Shown here piece by piece: positions 62,572 through 64,000 of a stretch of 64,000 nt of DNA (positions are counted from its first letter, which is position 1; every line of letters begins with the position of its first letter). Under the pieces are notes generated by a model. It was not told where the DNA came from. It worked only from the letters and a program-made list of their open reading frames with translations, and searched no databases. The stretch comes from Rotaria sp. Silwood1 (Eukaryota; Rotifera; Eurotatoria; Philodinida; Philodinidae): contig CAJNOP010000058.1 of the NCBI GenBank assembly GCA_905250075.1, forward strand, positions 862,343 to 926,342. The letters are read 5' to 3'. The translations under genes and the position numbers were made by a program.

Positions 62572-63363
62572 ATGATCGCAAATATTCTTCAAGAGCACAG
62601 TGCTACATCTTATGGTTACTTAGCAACACGAGGTGTGGCTACATGTGTAGCAGTTATCGTAATATTTGTCAATTCTACAATGATTTTTATTGAGTATATT
62701 AGTGCTGAACGTTTGTTCAGGGATATGCCGACTGTCAATGGTACACAACGACGACTGGAACTTATAGTTCGTCATATTTTTCAACGAGTCGGTTCAACGG
62801 CAGTCATCCGATCTGTTCTATTGTTGGGTGGTGTTGTTCAGTCTTCATATGAAGCTCTTGAATTGATCATCAATATTTTATGTCATAGACGAGCGACAAT
62901 ACATGCTATTACAAGTCGTGCTACAGATAATCAACTTCGAAATTTTCTTGATGCAATTGTTCTTATTCGTCTACAATTAAATTCAGATGCATTATTTAGA
63001 GGTGATACGGAACATATTGTATATCAGATGTCAATTGTAGTTACCATTGACCAAACTGATAATTCTGGACGTTTGATGATTTCTCAAATAAAAGAGATTA
63101 ATTGCCGCGATTCAGACATACTACAGATGGTCATTTTGGATGCAAGATCAGGCGAGATGTTAGTTTATGGTCAACGATCGATTGTCAATGATACTTGATC
63201 TTTCTATCCTAATCCAATATCCAACGACCATCGACCACTGGCGGTAAAAATGGCGGCATTAATGAGTATTGTGGAAGAAATGAAGCCTATTTCTCCAAAT
63301 GAATCTGTTGATGAAGTTGACATGAATGATAGCATATCGGACGATGAAGAAGGTGATATTTAA
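62572..63363 (+). pseudogene. CpaF/VirB11-like secretion ATPase domain remnant with in-frame TGA
   Basis: A 208-codon frame ends in TGA (63196-63198). The same frame then continues for 54 codons with protein-like content (MAALMSIVEEMKPISPNES, acidic end DDEEGDI) to TAA at 63361. Residues about 50-200 follow the order of the type II/IV secretion ATPase family: an IE..SAE segment, RLE, a strand VIRSVLLLGG, then YEALELIINILCHRRATIHA (the EALxxL...ATIHA hallmark), an R-rich helix, LNSDALF, IDQTDNSGRLMISQIKEI and a last strand with GEMLVYG. Walker A is absent, and the Walker B-region GE is replaced by VV, so ATPase activity is unlikely. Such genes are bacterial, so horizontal origin is inferred. 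It could still be expressed as the 208-aa form. Confidence 0.5.
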
Positions 63364-63618
63364 ATCTAACAAGACTTTTTCCTTTCTTCTTTTTTTTTTT
63401 TACTCGTTAATATTTTTCTTTCTTATATAACATTAAATAGTTAAAATAAAAAAAATTCGAATGACAAAGTTCTTATTCGCTTAGATTGAAAAATCTTTGA
63501 TAAATCTTTGAATTATTTTGAATATTTTAGATAATGTATTAATGAAATTATGCATATTTTTAATAACAGAAAATATGCTAATATATTGATGTATAATACA
63601 AGCATTACTGTTAACTTA

Positions 63619-63946
63619 TCAAAATGTTTGATTATCAAATAACAAACAAGCGACTGATTTCTGATGATTAATGTATTCTTTGGAGATATCACTCGTCTCT
63701 ATTGACCATAAACGAACTTCGTCATCAGAGCATACTAAATTAAAGAGATGAAAATAATAGAAAAATAAATAAAAACGAAAAAAAAAATACCAACGCAAAC
63801 TTCTTACGAGAAATAATGAATCCGATGTAAATGTACAATCCCATAGCCAGTTCAATAAACAATCATGTTGCAATTCATATTAACAAGCAAAATCAGATGT
63901 ACGTCAAATTTTAGCTGCACCATCGGCTGATGTATTGACTATTCAA
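63619..63946 (-). pseudogene. LST8 (mLST8) WD40 C-terminal remnant
   Basis: Two exon remnants, 63801-63946 and 63619-63734, follow the last WD40 repeats of LST8, the TORC1/TORC2 subunit: TSADGAAKI, RTSDFAC, NWLWDCTFTSDSLFL, CSDDEVRLWSIETSDISKEY, then HQKSVACLLFDN and the natural stop. The Trp expected after AAKI (the KIWR motif) is TGA, and a TAA follows DFAC, so this copy cannot encode full LST8. The join uses a GTTTGC donor and a TTTAG acceptor and gives the expected spacing. The gene continues beyond the window. Confidence 0.75.
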
Positions 63947-64000
63947 CTAAGAAAAATAAAGTCATATATTTAAAAAGAAAAAAACTTATAGTGAAAGAAG

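Noticed and set aside
62572-63363. Idea that TGA is reassigned to an amino acid, given several TGA codons in coding-like frames
   Set aside because: TGA serves as a normal stop in the K2P gene and the gene ending at 22471, and the other TGA cases lie in genes with further stops or frameshifts.
1-64000. CRISPR arrays, bacterial operons or telomeric repeats
   Set aside because: No regularly spaced direct repeats, no ribosome-binding sites and no tandem telomere-like motif were seen; spliced genes show that the window is eukaryotic.

Overview
This window looks like nuclear DNA of a bdelloid rotifer; that is an inference from content. It is AT-rich, and most genes carry GT-AG introns of about 40-90 nt plus occasional introns of 0.8-2 kb. 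Several genes have a pyrimidine-rich AG acceptor just upstream of their ATG, as expected if spliced-leader trans-splicing occurs. One gene (26905-29878) has the layout I associate with bdelloids: an ADP-ribosyltransferase-like region followed by TPRs. Small non-coding transposons with exact target duplications are also present.

Layout. 1-2250: three DNA transposons nested inside one another (piggyBac-like, then hAT-like, then a foldback element), next to the splice donor of an ABCA transporter gene (2287-4237, minus, partial). 6-12 kb: ATP-grasp enzyme (minus), two-pore K+ channel (minus), short MgtE/SLC41-like Mg2+ transporter (plus). 12-17.4 kb: gene-poor, with one unrecognised three-exon fragment and a possible decayed gene. 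17.4-22.5 kb: mitochondrial oxoglutarate/malate carrier (329 aa) followed after 152 bp by an unrecognised coiled-coil protein. 22.9-23.4 kb: two small tandem paralogues. 24-26.1 kb: a long hairpin element and a hAT-like element with an exact 8-bp duplication. 26.9-31.6 kb: ART-like/TPR protein and carboxypeptidase Q. 32.6-32.9 kb: tRNA-Cys interrupted by an assembly gap, plus a tRNA pseudogene. 33.0-37.3 kb: JmjN/JmjC demethylase-like protein with a C-terminal zinc knuckle, and a small secreted double-EGF protein. 40.4-44.9 kb: three low-complexity proteins. 46.6-50.9 kb: a 13-exon GRAMD1/Aster sterol-transfer protein.

52.7-64 kb is largely a gene graveyard. On the minus strand lie the remains of a TBC1D8/9-type RabGAP, the NTF2-like domain of a G3BP/Rasputin protein, and an LST8 WD40 protein, all with stops or frameshifts and interspersed with large inverted repeats. 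On the plus strand lie an intact five-exon F-box protein and a gene resembling the CpaF/VirB11 secretion-ATPase family, which has an in-frame TGA. This fits loss of redundant copies after the ancient bdelloid genome duplication.

The genes do not form one pathway. Themes are membrane transport (ABCA, K2P, MgtE, SLC25A11, GRAMD1), candidate horizontally acquired genes (ATP-grasp, MgtE-like, CpaF-like), and repeated invasion by hairpin-forming non-autonomous DNA transposons. All exon joins were made by hand from splice sites and reading phase.
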